Origin: Nitrosomonas sp. Nm34
GTDB lineage: Bacteria; Pseudomonadota; Gammaproteobacteria; Burkholderiales; Nitrosomonadaceae
NCBI RefSeq assembly: GCF_900113925.1
Contig: NZ_FORD01000007.1
Location: 1 to 64,000 of the forward strand
Reading direction: 5' to 3'
Length of the DNA: 64,000 bases
Part shown: positions 47,328-57,677 of the stretch, piece by piece
How the letters are laid out: each line of letters opens with the position of its first letter
Numbering within the stretch: the first letter of the stretch is position 1
Position numbers and translations under genes: made by a program
The notes under the pieces: generated by a model
Told to the model about the DNA's origin: nothing
What the model saw: the letters and a program-made list of their open reading frames with translations, nothing else
The model's database searches: none

Positions 47328-48547
47328 TTATATTTTTCTTCCCAATTTTTATGCCAACCTATCTCCGGAATATCTGAAAGACGATAAAATTGCCCATTAC
47401 TCATATCAGTTGGTAATTCTTGCGTAGCTATTGGCAATTTCTCTTTTCGCATTGAATCCAATAAATCTCTAGCTTTCTCAGTTACATTTTCCTGTGTACA
47501 ATTTCGATAAGTTTTTCTGAACTCATTTCTCCACCGTAATTTTGATTCCTTATCGAATGCTTCCAACTCGTTTGCTGTTAGATCCCCATTTTTGTACCAC
47601 TCATCAATATTGTTCTGAATAAACAATCTGTAGCGGGTAAATTCTGCCATCGTCTCTAAATCATCAGGCTGAATATCAGCGATATCAATGAGCTGCTGTA
47701 TGAATTTTTGGTCTGTTAGATGGTCAGGAAGATTACCAATTAGGGACTTTAGCGTAAGTATTTCATTTCTCGCAAGATCAAAATGCCGTCTGTATTTTTT
47801 GTAAAACTCCTCAAAACTAATAATAATTTTGTTTCTTGCTTGAATAGATATGAAATTATCTTGGCGTATTTGAGAATCTAGATTTCTAAAAACGTCCTCT
47901 ATTTTGCGTTCATCTATTTGCTTTTCTTTTATCGCTAATTTACATTTTTTTATTATGTCATTACACTCAAGATCAAAATCTAAATTTTCGAGAAAAGTTT
48001 TTCTTACGTCAGTATCTAAATCAAGTACATTTTGAATATAAACTTTTAGTTCATTGTCCTTCGTTTTATCTTTTAGTACATTTAGATAGAAATCCAACTC
48101 AGATAAGTTTAAATTTCCTGATTGAAAATTTTTGATTGTATTGAGTGCTGTATTTTCTTCACTATTCGACTTATTTGATATCAATAAAAAATCAGTTTTA
48201 TTAACAAAATTTAGCTGATCCATCTTCTTTTCTCTTCCCGCATACTTGTCGACTATGACTTGACTCCAATTTGAAAGTGTTTTCCAAAGATCAGGGTCTA
48301 AAGTTGTCAGATTTTTTGTGCCTCCATCTGCCTTTATTTTAGTGGAGTGCTTCAACTGCACTAGAATTTGTCTGTCGCTAGAAAGTTCTGTATGGACATC
48401 ATCTAACACCTCCAACCCAACTTTCTCTCCTGTCTTCAGGTTTAACAATCTATAAAAAAAATAGTAGTACTGAAAATCAAAGCCGATCGATTTGTCTTCT
48501 GCGCTAGTTTTTTCTGCATGCGTTTTCGTCATGGAGCTAATATGCAA
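47324..48547 (-). CDS. ABC-3C system effector with Cap4-like dsDNA nuclease domain
   Basis: The 407-residue protein is the first gene of the operon. The N-terminal domain (about residues 14-200) has SIGFDFQYYYFFYRLLNLKT, VGLEVLDDVHTEL and ILVQLKHSTK. That is the E-DD-QxK pattern of Cap4-type restriction-fold nucleases. The remainder is helical and ends WHKNWEEKY, as in the ABC-3C C-terminal domain. The probable role is DNA degradation upon phage sensing. The start may be the internal Met MTKTHAEKT. The frame is intact. Confidence 0.82.
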   Translation of the reverse strand: MHISSMTKTHAEKTSAEDKSIGFDFQYYYFFYRLLNLKTGEKVGLEVLDDVHTELSSDRQILVQLKHSTKIKADGGTKNLTTLDPDLWKTLSNWSQVIVDKYAGREKKMDQLNFVNKTDFLLISNKSNSEENTALNTIKNFQSGNLNLSELDFYLNVLKDKTKDNELKVYIQNVLDLDTDVRKTFLENLDFDLECNDIIKKCKLAIKEKQIDERKIEDVFRNLDSQIRQDNFISIQARNKIIISFEEFYKKYRRHFDLARNEILTLKSLIGNLPDHLTDQKFIQQLIDIADIQPDDLETMAEFTRYRLFIQNNIDEWYKNGDLTANELEAFDKESKLRWRNEFRKTYRNCTQENVTEKARDLLDSMRKEKLPIATQELPTDMSNGQFYRLSDIPEIGWHKNWEEKYK

Positions 48548-48862
48548 TAGATTAAATTCAAACGTATGTCATACGTCAATTACAACTTTTCAAAGTGGCA
48601 AGAAAAATAAGTCCATTGATAAAAGTTTTTGAATACTTGCCGTTCTAGCAAAATTCCAATTACATAATCTCATTACTTGGAATTAGTTTGTGTAATTTCC
48701 ATCTTTATATCCTTATTTCGATATAAATAATACCTCTCTCTGCTTCTAATCTACATTATTTTAATAAAGATACGGTATGATGAATTCATTAAAAGAATAC
48801 GGTAAGCTATCAATTGATCAATTCAAACAGCTCGTTAATGAATACCTGGAATTCGCAATCAG
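48548..48862. other. Promoter region of the ABC-3C operon and fragmentary rep 5' end
   Basis: Upstream sequences of the divergent ABC-3C operon and the rep relic lie here. From ATG 48777 a frame reads MMNSLKEYGKLSIDQFKQLV. It may be the original N-terminus of the replication protein, now shifted out of frame. Confidence 0.4.
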
Positions 48863-49981
48863 ATGCAAGAACCACCAAAATTTATATGCTCTACTTCAAA
48901 AGATAAAATAAACGAGATATTAGATAGAGGATTTTACTGAGCAAATTTATATGAACTTCCATTCAGTGAGCAACTTGCATTATTGATATGTGCTTTGGGT
49001 CGCGCAAGTAAATTGCATGAGGCTGCTCATTCGAATGATCCTACACGCAGCAAATCGGTTCCATTAGCCTACGTAAAGATTTCCAGTGAGTATTTGACAC
49101 ATAGGAGTCCAGCCGCAGCAGAAAAAGCGCTACGGGCTATCCTGGAGCAATTGGGCACTCTCCATGAATCCGCTAATGTCAGCCGTATCGATTTGTTTGT
49201 AGATTTTATTAGCTCAGAAAATATGGAAAGCTGGGATCGTCATGCCTGGGTAACACGTGCTTCTGCTATTAACCATTATTCTACCGAGCGTCAATTCTCT
49301 GGCTGGACGATTGGCGCGGGTGGTGTCATCAGTTGCCGTTTATATAACAAAACGCTGGAAATCCTCAAGCAATCCAAAAAAACCTATTTATATGAGCTCT
49401 GGTATCGCGCGGGATGGAATGGGCTCGATCCGGTATGGCGGCTTGAATTTCAACTCAACCGAGAAGTCATTACCCAAAAGGGACTGCAGAAACTTTTAGA
49501 CGTGTTAAATCATCTGAATGGCCTATGGAGCTATGCCACAACAGAATGGCTACGCTTGACGTTACCTAATTCAGATGACCAAACACGCTCACGTTGGCCG
49601 ATTCACCCCTTATGGGGTTATTTGTCCTCAGTGGACTGGCAAACCAATGATAGTCCCCTACTCCCTCGTTTTAATTCAGCCCGTGTTCCTGGCGTTGATA
49701 AGCTATGCAGCAGTTTATTAAGCTGCCTCACCTCTTACATGGCGCGGGAAAGGATTTGGAATTTGGATCATGGATTTGCTGCCTTTAAGCTCGCCTTTTG
49801 CCAGCACTTTGATGATATCAGCTCTTATCTGGGACTATCTTTCGATGATTTCATCTCGGAAAAAGTAGCGATTAAAGCAAGGAAGTTCAATACCATTCTT
49901 AATCGTGACATTGAAGCTGAGGAAAAAACTAAGTTAAGCAAATCTGCGGCTCAGTATCGGAAGCAGTCAGATGGCGAATAA
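48863..49981 (+). pseudogene. Replication-initiation protein with internal stop
   Basis: From ATG 48863 the frame reads PPKFICSTSKDKINEILDRG, meets TGA at 48938 and continues open to 49981. The main open part has ASKLHEAAHSNDPTRSKSVP, SRIDLFVDFIS, CRLYNKTLEI and WRLEFQLNRE. These resemble rolling-circle-type replication initiators of integrative elements (Rep_trans-like: RxDxxxD and tyrosine in RLYNK). Its stop is followed 2 bp later by the AlpA-like gene, so it belongs to the mobility operon. The part after the stop could still be translated from TTG 48983. Confidence 0.65.
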
Positions 49982-49983
49982 CG

Positions 49984-50331
49984 ATGGATAAAGTTAGCCT
50001 GTCTCTGCCTGCTATTCGATGCCTCTCCAAAGAAGAAGCGGCATGTTACCTCGGTATCGGAGTAACCTTGCTCACTGAACTGGAGATTCCCTTTACCAAG
50101 CTGGGTCGCCGTTGTCTTTATGACAGGGTTGATTTGGATGCCTGGATAGAGGAATATAAGCAACGCGAGCACGGGCGGGCTAAGGAGGAAAATATATGGC
50201 CCAAACCCAAGAAGGCGTCTACCGGAGGCCAGATTCACGCTTCTGGTGGATTGCAACTACGCTCCCAAACAGCAAAAGAATACGCCAAAGTGCTGGGACT
50301 GAAAACCGACAAGACGCCGAAGCATTGCTAG
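49984..50331 (+). CDS. AlpA/HTH_17-type excisionase-like regulator
   Basis: The 115-residue protein has a MerR-like winged HTH: AIRCLSKEEAACYLGIGVTL then FTKLGRRCLYDRVDLDAWIE. This is the usual element-encoded regulator or excisionase. The last 45 codons overlap the start of the integrase gene in another frame (136 bp), ending KVLGLKTDKTPKHC. It probably controls excision and int expression. Confidence 0.8.
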   Translation: MDKVSLSLPAIRCLSKEEAACYLGIGVTLLTELEIPFTKLGRRCLYDRVDLDAWIEEYKQREHGRAKEENIWPKPKKASTGGQIHASGGLQLRSQTAKEYAKVLGLKTDKTPKHC

Positions 50332-51283
50332 CTAAAATTAAGCTAGAAGCCTTTCGAGAACATCATTTTGGATTTAAGCCTCAGCGTACCTGGCAACAAG
50401 CCGTGGTACGGTATCTCACGATTAAAGCAAATTTGCGCAGCTTCCGGGATGTACAACGGATATGTAGGATGCTTAATCCTTATTTGGGAACTCTGACATT
50501 GAATCAGATCAACGGGGACATGATTGGTCAGTAGTGCAAGGACAACTCAAAAAGGGAAACATACCAGCAACGGTGAATCGTTATCTGGCCTTAATTCGCA
50601 ATTTGCTGATGATAGCACGCGATGAATGGCAATGGATCGATAGCATTCCCAAGATTTGTTTGCTGCCCGGTGAAGTGGAACGGGATCGCTGGCTGACGAG
50701 AGAAGAAGCAGATCGCTTGATTGCGGCTTCCCCTGAGCATCTGGCGGCCTTGATCCGTTTTGCTTTGACAACAGGCTGCCGTGCACGTGAGATTATCGGC
50801 TTGGAGTGGATTCGCTTCGATTTGAATCGGCGCACAGCGTGGTTGAATACAACTAAAAATGGCACGCCGAGAGGTGTTCCGTTGAATAAGGATGCAGTCA
50901 TGGTATTACAGGAGCACATAGGAAAGCTTCACCAATTCTGCTTTACTTATCGTGGTCAGCCTATTGGTTGGGATCTAACCAATACGGCCTGGATAAATGC
51001 GACTAAGAAAGCTGGGATTGAAGATTTCCGTTTTCATGATTTGCGCCATACCTGGGCTTCCTGGCATCGTCAGGCTGGCACGAGCTGCGATGAACTGAAA
51101 GACCCGGGCGGCTGGAAATCGCGCAATATGGTCGATCGTTATGCTAAGTTTGCTACTGAAAATCTGGCGTTTGCTGCTTCCAGAATCGAATCGACAAGAG
51201 ATAGCAAAGTGATTCCGTTGTCACGTTTCTGTCACGTTGAGAACGCGGTCAAAAAGGGTGAGTCTAGCAAAACCTCGAAATAA
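50196..51283 (+). pseudogene. Tyrosine integrase split by a frameshift
   Basis: Part 1 (50196-50534, RBS AAGGAGGAAAAT) holds the arm-binding and core-binding domains (YRRPDSRFWWIATTLPNSKR to TLNQINGDMIGQ). Part 2 (50534-51283) holds the catalytic domain with TGCRAREIIGLEW (first Arg), FHDLRHTWASW (His-x-x-Arg), GGWKSRNMVDRYAKF (catalytic Tyr). The TAG of part 1 overlaps a GTG that opens part 2 by one base, in a different frame. Either the integrase is dead or made as two coupled chains. It ends 2 bp before the tRNA. Confidence 0.85.
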
Positions 51284-51284
51284 G

Positions 51285-51360
51285 TGGCTCCCCGACCAGG
51301 GCTCGAACCTGGGACCTGCGGATTAACAGTCCGTCGCTCTACCGACTGAGCTATCGGGGA
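51285..51360 (-). tRNA. tRNA-Asn (anticodon GUU), CCA encoded
   Basis: On the minus strand the 76-nt sequence folds as a tRNA: acceptor TCCCCGA/TCGGGGA, D arm GCTCAGTCGGTAGAGC, anticodon arm GACGGACTGTTAATCCGC, and T arm CTGGTTCGAGCCCTG, with 3' CCA encoded. Anticodon GTT gives asparagine. It is intact and is the island's attachment site (attR within it). No intron. Confidence 0.97.
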
Positions 51361-52061
51361 ATATGCGTCACAAGAAGCGCATATGTTAATGTTTTGAACG
51401 CTAATGGTCAACCTTCATGTTGTTAACATTTTTACTGCTTCTTATATAAGCCTAATTTTTATGACATTTTCTACTTTTTTGCAAAAGCTTATATCGTGTA
51501 AATTAAATAAGAATATTACTAAATACGTAATGTTGTTCCTTCATTTACTACCCTTCTCTGCTCTGCATTAATACTCTTTCATTAACACGCTTCATTCGAG
51601 TCATCCCCATCACTCCACCCGCAGGTGACCCTTTTATCACTCAAACCCAGGAAAAACTTTGCTGATAACACAAGCACTTGAGCAAAGTAACCCAAAAGAA
51701 AGCAGTTAAACTATAGTGGCCAGCAGCTTGGCCATATTGGCCGCTTAATAAGCAAACTATTAATAACATACAAAAAAGATGCATCATGCACAAAAACCTT
51801 CAAGCTTTCCTGAAAGCAAAAATAAAGCCTGACAATCAGAATGAAACATGACGTAATTAAACGAGATAATTCCCCAACAAGGCCACGGGATGAGTTCGTT
51901 TATTAAAAAACAAATACTAATAAAGTATTCCTCTTTGATTTTAATAAAATTTTATTAAAATAGGGCCCCCAAATAAAAAATATAATTTTTCTTAATTGCC
52001 AAGAATTAGTGGCAGCATTAATTAAATCAAAAATAAATGCCCGGGAGGGGGCAATAAAATA
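51361..52061. other. AT-rich region between the island and the porin gene
   Basis: About 700 bp with no recognisable gene. The short inverted GGCCAGCAGCTTGGCC (near 51718) could be a regulatory site. The last 20 bp before 52062 are GGGAGGGGGC-like and provide the porin's ribosome site. Confidence 0.35.
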
Positions 52062-53714
52062 ATGTTTTTATCCAGTTCTATTTGGCACATCAAATCGAAA
52101 TTCTGCTCCGAAATAAGAAACAGTTTATTGAAACTATCTTTCAGTTTAGTAATCGCTACATTCTCATATCAGAATCTCTCAGCAGCGCCCACGGAAGCAG
52201 TGCGCACGGATTCGGCTAGCATGGACTCGACTAGTCAAAAATTTAATTGGTCACAGACGCCACCAGTAACACCCGGCCCTCGCCCGGGACTTTTTGTGAT
52301 GCCCCCTACCGGAGCAGGCTACTATTCATTGCTGGATTTAATGGCAAGGAATAAACGCGAAGCACCGCCCGTTGCGCCCTATGCTCCTTTTGCCTTGCTT
52401 ACCACGCCTGCGTTTGAGATTGATTTTCGTTATCTTGAAAAACCAGAGCATGAAAAAGATTTTTTTGATCCAGTCAAACGCATTTATCTGAATGACGATT
52501 GGCTGCTCTCATTTGGAGGTCAGTTCTGGTACCGGTTCATGAATGAAACGGATAGCCGTCTCAATGCGGCGGGTACTGACAATACCTTCCATCTTTTTCG
52601 TACCCGTTTCCATGCTGATCTATGGTATCAAGATAGATTCAGGCTATTCGCTGAATTTCTGGATGCGCGTACGTCTGGTCTGGATATGCCTGCCTTACCT
52701 ACTGATACCAACCATACTGATATGCTGAATCTTTTCGCAGATATCAAATTAGGGCAGTTCCTCAATGGGCCTGCTTATTTGCGGGTAGGTCGGCAAGAAT
52801 TACTTTATGGTTCTCAGCGACTGATTTCCACCTTGGACTGGGTCAACACGCGTCGCACCTTTCAAGGCATTAAAGGATTCTGGCGAACGCCTAACTTCGA
52901 TCTGGATGCCTTTTTTGTCCGACCGATGATTACAGAAAAGAATCAGTTTGATAATTGGGATCACGATCGGAATTTTTTCGGTTTATGGGGCACATACCGA
53001 CCAATGAAGGGTCAACTGGTTGATCTGTATATACTCAGCTTGATTGATAACCGAACTGTTTCACAAGCAAATCTTCTGAGTGGAAATATCCTGCAAGGTG
53101 ATTCCACCCTGGAAACTGTGGGTGGTCGTTTAGCCGGCGATTACAACCGGTTCCTTTATGAGTTAGAAGGAATGTATCAGTTTGGCAGACGCTCTCACCA
53201 GGATATCTCGGCTTTTTCTGTGGCAACAGGTGCTGGCTACCAGCTTCCCTTACCTATGAATCCCCAATTTTGGTTACGCTATGATTTTGCCTCTGGTGAC
53301 AGCAGCGCAAATGATGGAAAATCCAATACGTTTAATCAGCTTTTTCCATTTGGCAACTATTATTTAGGCTGGATAGATCAGGTAGGTCGTCAGAATATTC
53401 ATGATTTCAATGCTCAGTTCTCATTACATCCTCAACCGTGGTTTACATTTCTCGCACAATATCACCGTTTCTATTTGGCAAACAAACGCGACTTTCTGTA
53501 CAATGCAGCAGGGGTAGCAACACTGCACGACGCAACAGGGCAATCAGGTACTCATGTTGGTGATGAAATTGATTTTCGTGTCAATATCCATGTGGACCGC
53601 CATCAAGACATACTCGTAGGATATTCCAAACTATTCACAGGCAATTTCATTCAAAATCAGCGACCTGGGGTTCATCCTGACCTCTTTTACGTTCAGTATA
53701 ATTTTCGTTTCTGA
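52062..53714 (+). CDS. Alginate-export (AlgE-like) outer-membrane porin
   Basis: The 550-residue protein has an N-terminal signal region (LSFSLVIATFSYQNLSAAP) and a proline-rich linker (about 60-95). A beta-barrel domain from about residue 135 follows: WLLSFGGQFWYRFMNETDSR, YLRVGRQELLYGSQRLISTL and WVNTRRTFQGIKGFW, typical of Alginate_exp proteins. It ends YVQYNFRF with the C-terminal Phe of outer-membrane proteins. It probably transports an exopolysaccharide or small solute. Its stop overlaps a spare ATG, and the NrfJ-like gene starts 20 bp on, so they are co-transcribed. Confidence 0.85.
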   Translation: MFLSSSIWHIKSKFCSEIRNSLLKLSFSLVIATFSYQNLSAAPTEAVRTDSASMDSTSQKFNWSQTPPVTPGPRPGLFVMPPTGAGYYSLLDLMARNKREAPPVAPYAPFALLTTPAFEIDFRYLEKPEHEKDFFDPVKRIYLNDDWLLSFGGQFWYRFMNETDSRLNAAGTDNTFHLFRTRFHADLWYQDRFRLFAEFLDARTSGLDMPALPTDTNHTDMLNLFADIKLGQFLNGPAYLRVGRQELLYGSQRLISTLDWVNTRRTFQGIKGFWRTPNFDLDAFFVRPMITEKNQFDNWDHDRNFFGLWGTYRPMKGQLVDLYILSLIDNRTVSQANLLSGNILQGDSTLETVGGRLAGDYNRFLYELEGMYQFGRRSHQDISAFSVATGAGYQLPLPMNPQFWLRYDFASGDSSANDGKSNTFNQLFPFGNYYLGWIDQVGRQNIHDFNAQFSLHPQPWFTFLAQYHRFYLANKRDFLYNAAGVATLHDATGQSGTHVGDEIDFRVNIHVDRHQDILVGYSKLFTGNFIQNQRPGVHPDLFYVQYNFRF

Positions 53715-53734
53715 TGATCAAGAGGAATAACACA

Positions 53735-54082
53735 ATGAAAAAACTGCTATTAATTATAACTGTCGCCTTCACTGCTTTTTTACTGGAACCAGCACTTGTT
53801 TTATCTGACCAGAATGTTCCCTCAACAAAAACAGAGAAATTACCAGATGATGAAGGGATAGTCGTCTCAGTGATGGATACGACAGGTTATACCTATATGG
53901 AGCTGGAGAATGGGGGCAAGCGTTTCTGGATTGCAGCGCCTACCACCAAAGAAGTCAAGGCTGGTGACCATATACGCTTTGTTGAAAATATGAGGATGCA
54001 CAACTTTACCAGTAAAACCCTGAATCGCACATTTGATCAACTTATCTTTGTGACCTCAACCCAAGTAAAGGTGGCTCAATAA
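53735..54082 (+). CDS. NrfJ-like periplasmic protein
   Basis: The 115-residue protein from ATG 53735 (RBS AAGAGGAATAACACA) has a signal peptide and the mature domain EGIVVSVMDTTGYTYMELEN, FWIAAPTTKEVKAGDHIRF and MHNFTSKTLNRTFDQLIFV. This matches the NrfJ-type domain found with respiratory or cytochrome genes. The upstream in-frame ATG at 53714 overlaps the porin stop and has a poorer site. It is periplasmic, and partner and role are unproven. Confidence 0.78.
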   Translation: MKKLLLIITVAFTAFLLEPALVLSDQNVPSTKTEKLPDDEGIVVSVMDTTGYTYMELENGGKRFWIAAPTTKEVKAGDHIRFVENMRMHNFTSKTLNRTFDQLIFVTSTQVKVAQ

Positions 54083-54157
54083 CTGATAACAAAGAATTCT
54101 CAGATTGGGGACTGATGGTAGTGTTTGACTTGTCGTGACCATCTCGTGACAATCGCA

Positions 54158-56191
54158 TCATTGTTTTTGGTCAACAAACCCAATGAACAGCTTATTTTTT
54201 AGATTTTTGATTTCATCACGATATTGAGCTGCCTTTTCAAACTCTAAATTTTTAGCCGATTCCAGCATTTGTTTTTCTAACAACTTGATTTCTTTTGTTA
54301 GCTGAGATTCACTCATATGGTCATAGCGAGCCTGTACTTGGGCTATTCCAAGTTTTCCCTGTACAGGCTCATTGCTATAGACACCATCAATCAGATCCTT
54401 GATACGTTTACTGACACTTCGCGGTGTAATATGATTGGATTGATTAAATAACGTTTGCTTTTTACGCCGCCGTTCAGTTTCATCTATAGCCCGCTGCATG
54501 GAATTGGTCACACGGTCAGCATAAAGAATAGCCGTCCCATTAATATGACGTGCGGCTCTTCCCATGGTCTGAATCAGCGAGCGCTCTGAACGCAGAAAAC
54601 CTTCTTTATCCGCATCCAGTATACCTACTAACGATACTTCCGGAATATCCAACCCTTCCCGCAATAGATTGATTCCAACCAGGACATCAAACTTGCCAAG
54701 GCGCAAATCCCGAATAATTTCGACTCGTTCAACCGTATCAATATCCGAGTGAAGATACCGCACTCTAATCCCATGGTCCGAGAAATAATCAGTCAAATCC
54801 TCTGCCATACGTTTAGTAAGCGTGGTAACAAGCGTTCGCTCCGCCTTCGCCGTACGCAGCGTAACTTCCGACATCAGATCATCTACCTGCGTGGCTACCG
54901 GACGTATGATAATTTCCGGATCCACCAGACCAGTAGGCCGAACCACCTGCTCTGCAATCTGGCCGCTTTTACTTCGCTCATATTCTGCTGGCGTCGCTGA
55001 GATAAAAATGGTCTGAGGCATCAATTTCTCAAACTCATCAAATTTTAGCGGTCGATTATCTAATGCGGAAGGTAACCTGAAACCATAACCCACCAGATTC
55101 TCCTTACGCGACCGATCACCCTTATACATCCCTCCTAACTGAGGAACAGTTACATGACTCTCATCAATAATCATTAAAGCATTATTGGGCAGATAGTCGA
55201 TTAATGTAGGTGGAGGCTCACCCGCTTTTCTGCCTGAAAAATGACGTGAATAATTCTCGATACCTTTACAGAAACCCAGCTCATTCAACATCTCCAAATC
55301 AAAGCGAGTGCGCTGCTCAATTCGTTGAGCTTCCACCAGCTTGTTTTGCTGATGAAAATACTCAATACGTTCTGCCAATTCAGTCTTGATGGTCTCAATT
55401 GCTCGTAGCGTAGTACTTCTCGGCGTTACATAATGACTCGAAGGATAAACGGTATAGCGTGATATTTTTTGCAGAATGCGTCCTGTTAGCGGATCAAAGG
55501 AAGAGATATATTCCACCATATCATCAAACAACGATACCCGGATGGCTACCTCTGAATTCTCTGCCGGGAAAATATCAAGTGTATCGCCCCTCACCCTGAA
55601 AGTACCGCGGCTAAACTCGAATTCATTTCGCTGATACTGCATGCCGGTAAGCCGCGCGATAATATCTCGTTGGGATATTTTCTCATGTTCGCGCAAGTGC
55701 AGGATCATACTGTGATAATCAACCGGGTCACCAATACCATAAATGCAGGATACCGTTGCCACAATAATGGCATCTTTGCGTTCAAGCAGTGATTTGGTTG
55801 CAGAGAGGCGCATTTGTTCAATGTGCTCATTAATACTGGAATCTTTTTCTATGTAAAGATCGCGCGAAGGAACATACGCTTCGGGTTGATAATAATCATA
55901 ATAAGACACGAAATACTCAATGGCATTCTCCGGAAAAAATTCCCGCATTTCTGCATATAATTGTGCCGCCAGTGTTTTATTAGGAGCGATGATAATCGCG
56001 GGACGTCCTAGTCGGGCAATGGTATTCGCTATCGTGAAGGTTTTACCTGAGCCTGTCACTCCCAGCAATGTTTGAAAAAGCAGACCATCTTCTACACCTT
56101 CAACCAGTTTGCCGATTGCCTCAGGCTGATCGCCAGCAGGCTCAAAAGATTGGTAAAGTTTATAAGGACTGTTGGGAAAGGTAATAATCAC
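54158..56191 (-). CDS. uvrB: Excinuclease ABC subunit B
   Basis: The 677-residue protein from GTG 56191 has the start [20 protein letters not shown], then Walker [16 protein letters not shown]. The beta-hairpin region is [20 protein letters not shown]. Helicase motifs include [18 protein letters not shown] and [16 protein letters not shown], and the C-terminal UVR domain is [20 protein letters not shown]. UvrB verifies damaged DNA with UvrA and loads UvrC in nucleotide excision repair. The frame extends upstream to ATG 56248, but homologues start near the GTG. It is divergent from aspC-like gene with a 72-bp shared promoter region. Confidence 0.97.
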   Translation of the reverse strand: MIITFPNSPYKLYQSFEPAGDQPEAIGKLVEGVEDGLLFQTLLGVTGSGKTFTIANTIARLGRPAIIIAPNKTLAAQLYAEMREFFPENAIEYFVSYYDYYQPEAYVPSRDLYIEKDSSINEHIEQMRLSATKSLLERKDAIIVATVSCIYGIGDPVDYHSMILHLREHEKISQRDIIARLTGMQYQRNEFEFSRGTFRVRGDTLDIFPAENSEVAIRVSLFDDMVEYISSFDPLTGRILQKISRYTVYPSSHYVTPRSTTLRAIETIKTELAERIEYFHQQNKLVEAQRIEQRTRFDLEMLNELGFCKGIENYSRHFSGRKAGEPPPTLIDYLPNNALMIIDESHVTVPQLGGMYKGDRSRKENLVGYGFRLPSALDNRPLKFDEFEKLMPQTIFISATPAEYERSKSGQIAEQVVRPTGLVDPEIIIRPVATQVDDLMSEVTLRTAKAERTLVTTLTKRMAEDLTDYFSDHGIRVRYLHSDIDTVERVEIIRDLRLGKFDVLVGINLLREGLDIPEVSLVGILDADKEGFLRSERSLIQTMGRAARHINGTAILYADRVTNSMQRAIDETERRRKKQTLFNQSNHITPRSVSKRIKDLIDGVYSNEPVQGKLGIAQVQARYDHMSESQLTKEIKLLEKQMLESAKNLEFEKAAQYRDEIKNLKNKLFIGFVDQKQ

Positions 56192-56263
56192 AGGTATAAT
56201 TTCAATGCAAGAAACTAATTTAATTCTATCATGTTGGGTACCGACCATTTCAGGAGCACAGTA

Positions 56264-57457
56264 GTGGAACTCTCAAAACGCGCACAGGCTATCAAACCAT
56301 CGCCTACTCTAACCGTGACTGCCAAAGCTGCAAAGCTTAAATCTGAGGGAAAAGATATTATTTCACTCGGGGCAGGTGAACCTGATTTTGACACACCACA
56401 ACATATTAAAGAGGCAGCCATTGCTGCAATTAATGCTGGTTTTACGAAATATACCCAGGTAGGGGGTACACCCGCGCTCAAAAATGCCATTATTGCAAAA
56501 TTTAAACGTGACAATGATTTAAATTTTACTGCTAAAGAAATTCTCGTTTCCTGTGGCGGAAAACAAAGCTTTTTTAATCTGGTATTAGCCACGATCAATC
56601 CTGGTGATGAAGTGATTATTCCGGCCCCCTATTGGGTTTCTTATCCCGATATTGTGTTTATAGCTGAAGGGAAACCTGTTTTTATAGAAACAGGTATCGA
56701 AGACGGCTTTAAAATTACCGCGCAACAACTGGAAGAGGCCATCACTCCAAAGACAAAAATGTTTGTTATCAACAGTCCTAGCAATCCATCTGGTGCCGTT
56801 TATAGTCTGGATGAGCTTAAAGCATTAGGTGAGGTATTAAGAAAATACCCCAATATTTTGATTGCAACCGATGATATGTACGAACATATTCTTTTATCAA
56901 GTGATAAGTTTGTCAATATACTTAATGCCTGTCCGGATCTGCGCGCACGCACCATGGTCTTGAATGGTGTCTCCAAGGCGTATGCGATGACAGGTTGGCG
57001 AATCGGCTATTGTGGCGGACCTGAGCAGATCATCACAGGAATGGAGAATATTCAATCACAAAGTACTTCTAACCCTACTTCTATCTCGCAGATTGCAGCT
57101 GAAACCGCGCTTAATGGCGATCAATCCTGCATGATCCCGATGCAAGCAGCGTTTAAGGAACGTAATCAGTTTATTACTGATAGATTAAATAAAATTCCAG
57201 GCATGCGTTGTTTACTGTCTGGCGGTGCATTCTATGCGTTTGCTGATGCCCGGCAAGTGATACAAAAACTACAAAAAGATGGGCACATGAAAGATGATAA
57301 TGATATCGATTTTAGCGAGTTACTATTAGAAAAAGCAGGCGTGGCTGTTGTACCGGGATCGGTCTTTGGTTGCAAAGGCTATATACGCTTATCTTTTGCG
57401 ACTTCCATGAAAAATCTGGAAGAAGCCGTTAAACGTTTAGATAATATGCTGAAATAA
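56264..57457 (+). CDS. Aspartate aminotransferase-type class I aminotransferase
   Basis: The protein of about 397 residues starts at GTG 56264 (RBS CAGGAG, 8 bp upstream) as [19 protein letters not shown]. It then has [32 protein letters not shown] and the PLP-lysine motif [16 protein letters not shown]. It ends with [10 protein letters not shown] and [10 protein letters not shown] (substrate carboxylate Arg). This is the Ib subgroup (AspB type). It transfers amino groups between aspartate and 2-oxoglutarate with PLP in the cytoplasm. An earlier in-frame ATG at 56231 overlaps the uvrB region and is less likely. Confidence 0.93.
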   Translation: MELSKRAQAIKPSPTLTVTAKAAKLKSEGKDIISLGAGEPDFDTPQHIKEAAIAAINAGFTKYTQVGGTPALKNAIIAKFKRDNDLNFTAKEILVSCGGKQSFFNLVLATINPGDEVIIPAPYWVSYPDIVFIAEGKPVFIETGIEDGFKITAQQLEEAITPKTKMFVINSPSNPSGAVYSLDELKALGEVLRKYPNILIATDDMYEHILLSSDKFVNILNACPDLRARTMVLNGVSKAYAMTGWRIGYCGGPEQIITGMENIQSQSTSNPTSISQIAAETALNGDQSCMIPMQAAFKERNQFITDRLNKIPGMRCLLSGGAFYAFADARQVIQKLQKDGHMKDDNDIDFSELLLEKAGVAVVPGSVFGCKGYIRLSFATSMKNLEEAVKRLDNMLK

Positions 57458-57477
57458 GCGTAGTGCCGCTGAATCGG

Positions 57478-57577
57478 TTTTCCGTTTCCAATATAAGCCC
57501 GGTTTTGTTGACTCTCCTTGCCGCATGATTGATACCATCTGCCGCACGCGCTCACACCATGTTTGCTTGGGAATGAA
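57478..57577 (-). repeat. MITE-like repeat family 1, copy 13 (diverged)
   Basis: Inverted, worn copy with TTTCCGTTTCCAATATAAG, then GACTCTCCTTGCCGCATGAT, ATCTGCCGCACGCGCTCA and TTGGGAATGAAT. It lies between the aminotransferase and flhC ends. Confidence 0.6.
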
Positions 57578-57677
57578 TCATTCAATAAACCCCAAACAAC
57601 TCAATGGATCTAAGCGGTTAATTGTTAGTTATCAAAAAATTCAAGCGGTATATTTTTACTTTTTTTATTGCACTGCT

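Larger units (their letters stand above)
37974..51329. mobile_element. Genomic island integrated at tRNA-Asn
   Basis: A 45-bp sequence covering the 3' half of tRNA-Asn (from the encoded CCA to the anticodon) occurs at 37974-38018. It occurs again, with one mismatch, within the intact tRNA at 51285-51329. A tyrosine integrase lies directly against the tRNA, as usual for such islands. Cargo: DUF3465 protein, RT plus Bles03 module, DUF262/1524 protein, ABC-3C operon, replication initiator and AlpA-like regulator. The integrase frame is broken, so the island is probably immobile on its own. Confidence 0.9.
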
